NCBI GenBank assembly: GCA_021813025.1
Contig: JAKAME010000016.1
Coordinates: 1 to 22,385 of the forward strand
Source of the DNA: Microcaldota archaeon
GTDB lineage: Archaea > Micrarchaeota > Micrarchaeia > Anstonellales > Anstonellaceae
Reading direction: 5' to 3'
DNA: 22,385 nucleotides
The translations under genes and the position numbers were made by a program. The notes below the pieces were generated by a model that was not told where the DNA came from, did not search any database, and saw only the letters and a list, made by a program, of their open reading frames with translations. Position 1 is the stretch's first letter, and each line of letters begins with the position of its first letter. This document shows, in pieces, positions 21,990 to 22,385 of the stretch.

Positions 21990-22328
21990 TCACCCGCTCC
22001 CGGCCCCGCCAAATCCGGCGCTGCCAGCACCTTCTTCGAGAATCACTTGCGTTATGTCCTTGCCCTCAAGCCCCAAGCGCTTGAAGTCTGCTTTCGAGAA
22101 TATGTTGATGATGGTGGAGTCGTCCACACCCACATCTTTGAGGAAGGTGGTGATGTTGGAGCGGCCTATGCCGTAGCGCTCGAGCAGGATGACGAACGAC
22201 ACCACGTCGAGGTGGCGGTTCTTCTTGCCGAACAGGGTGGCGATTTCCTCCACATGCGTCTCGTCAAGCCCGAAGGCGCGCAGGCGCTTCTTGAGCTCCT
22301 CGCGCTCGAATGATACAGATTTTGCCAT
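21990..22328 (-). CDS. Small all-helical cytosolic protein
   Basis: A 112-residue protein from ATG 22328, with GGTG 8 nt upstream. The frame is open to the window edge, including an ATG at 22367, so a longer protein cannot be excluded. It is helical throughout, with two similar stretches: L-R-A-F-G-L-D-E-T-H-V-E-E-I-A-T-L-F and L-K-D-V-G-V-D-D-S-T-I-I-N-I-F. This suggests two copies of a small helical motif. The tail is Gly/Ala/Ser-rich. There is no signal, membrane segment or metal site. It heads the visible part of the coupled operon. Not recognised. Confidence 0.75.
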   Translation of the reverse strand: MAKSVSFEREELKKRLRAFGLDETHVEEIATLFGKKNRHLDVVSFVILLERYGIGRSNITTFLKDVGVDDSTIINIFSKADFKRLGLEGKDITQVILEEGAGSAGFGGAGSG

Positions 22329-22385
22329 ATCCACTTCACCCAGGGCGGCATCAGCCAGGCCCCCCATGTCAAGGAAGAAGTCCTG

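Overview
The window looks archaeal, most likely from a GC-rich DPANN-type lineage; Diapherotrites or Micrarchaeota are my best guesses, not proven. The evidence is as follows. AT-rich TATA-like boxes sit 24-28 nt upstream of several start codons, which is the geometry of leaderless archaeal transcripts. Terminators are T-tract type. There are many secreted or membrane-anchored proteins rich in N-x-S/T sequons, and a VapBC pair typical of archaea. Against this background, the folate one-carbon enzymes are of bacterial type. Coding density is very high, no gene-free stretch exceeds 300 bases, and I saw no rRNA, tRNA, CRISPR array or insertion sequence.

Region 1 (1-3709, minus strand): a small winged-helix regulator overlaps the start of a giant secreted protein that runs off the left edge. 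That protein has a signal peptide, two NosD-like right-handed beta-helix cassettes, an Ig-like segment and at least 4.5 NHL beta-propeller repeats. An AT-rich island (3710-3934) holds its promoter and the terminator of the next gene.

Region 2 (3935-10852, minus strand): a purine/folate C1 cluster in the transcribed order purB, glyA, folD, folC, 5-formyl-THF cyclo-ligase, then vapB-vapC, then purN. GlyA makes 5,10-methylene-THF, FolD converts it to 10-formyl-THF, and PurN spends that in purine synthesis. The cyclo-ligase rescues 5-formyl-THF (an SHMT side product), FolC polyglutamylates the cofactor, and PurB acts later in the same pathway. The toxin-antitoxin pair sits between the cyclo-ligase and purN, with its own promoter and a triple 9-bp repeat that looks like an operator.

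Region 3 (10942-16409, minus strand): four envelope proteins that form a duplicated two-gene cassette. Each copy has a CWB2-like surface protein followed by a sequon-rich beta-domain protein. A divergent promoter (16510-16522) separates them from a plus-strand GT4 glycosyltransferase (16540-17670).

Region 4 (17712-22385, minus strand): a tightly coupled operon of unknown function. In order it encodes a small helical protein, a zinc-ribbon protein with two membrane segments, a coiled-coil/winged-helix protein, a probable 38-residue protein and a 906-residue two-pass membrane protein with a large ectodomain and a cytoplasmic tail. Its tight gene junctions suggest one membrane-spanning complex. 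It and the duplicated envelope cassette are the best candidates here for an undescribed system.
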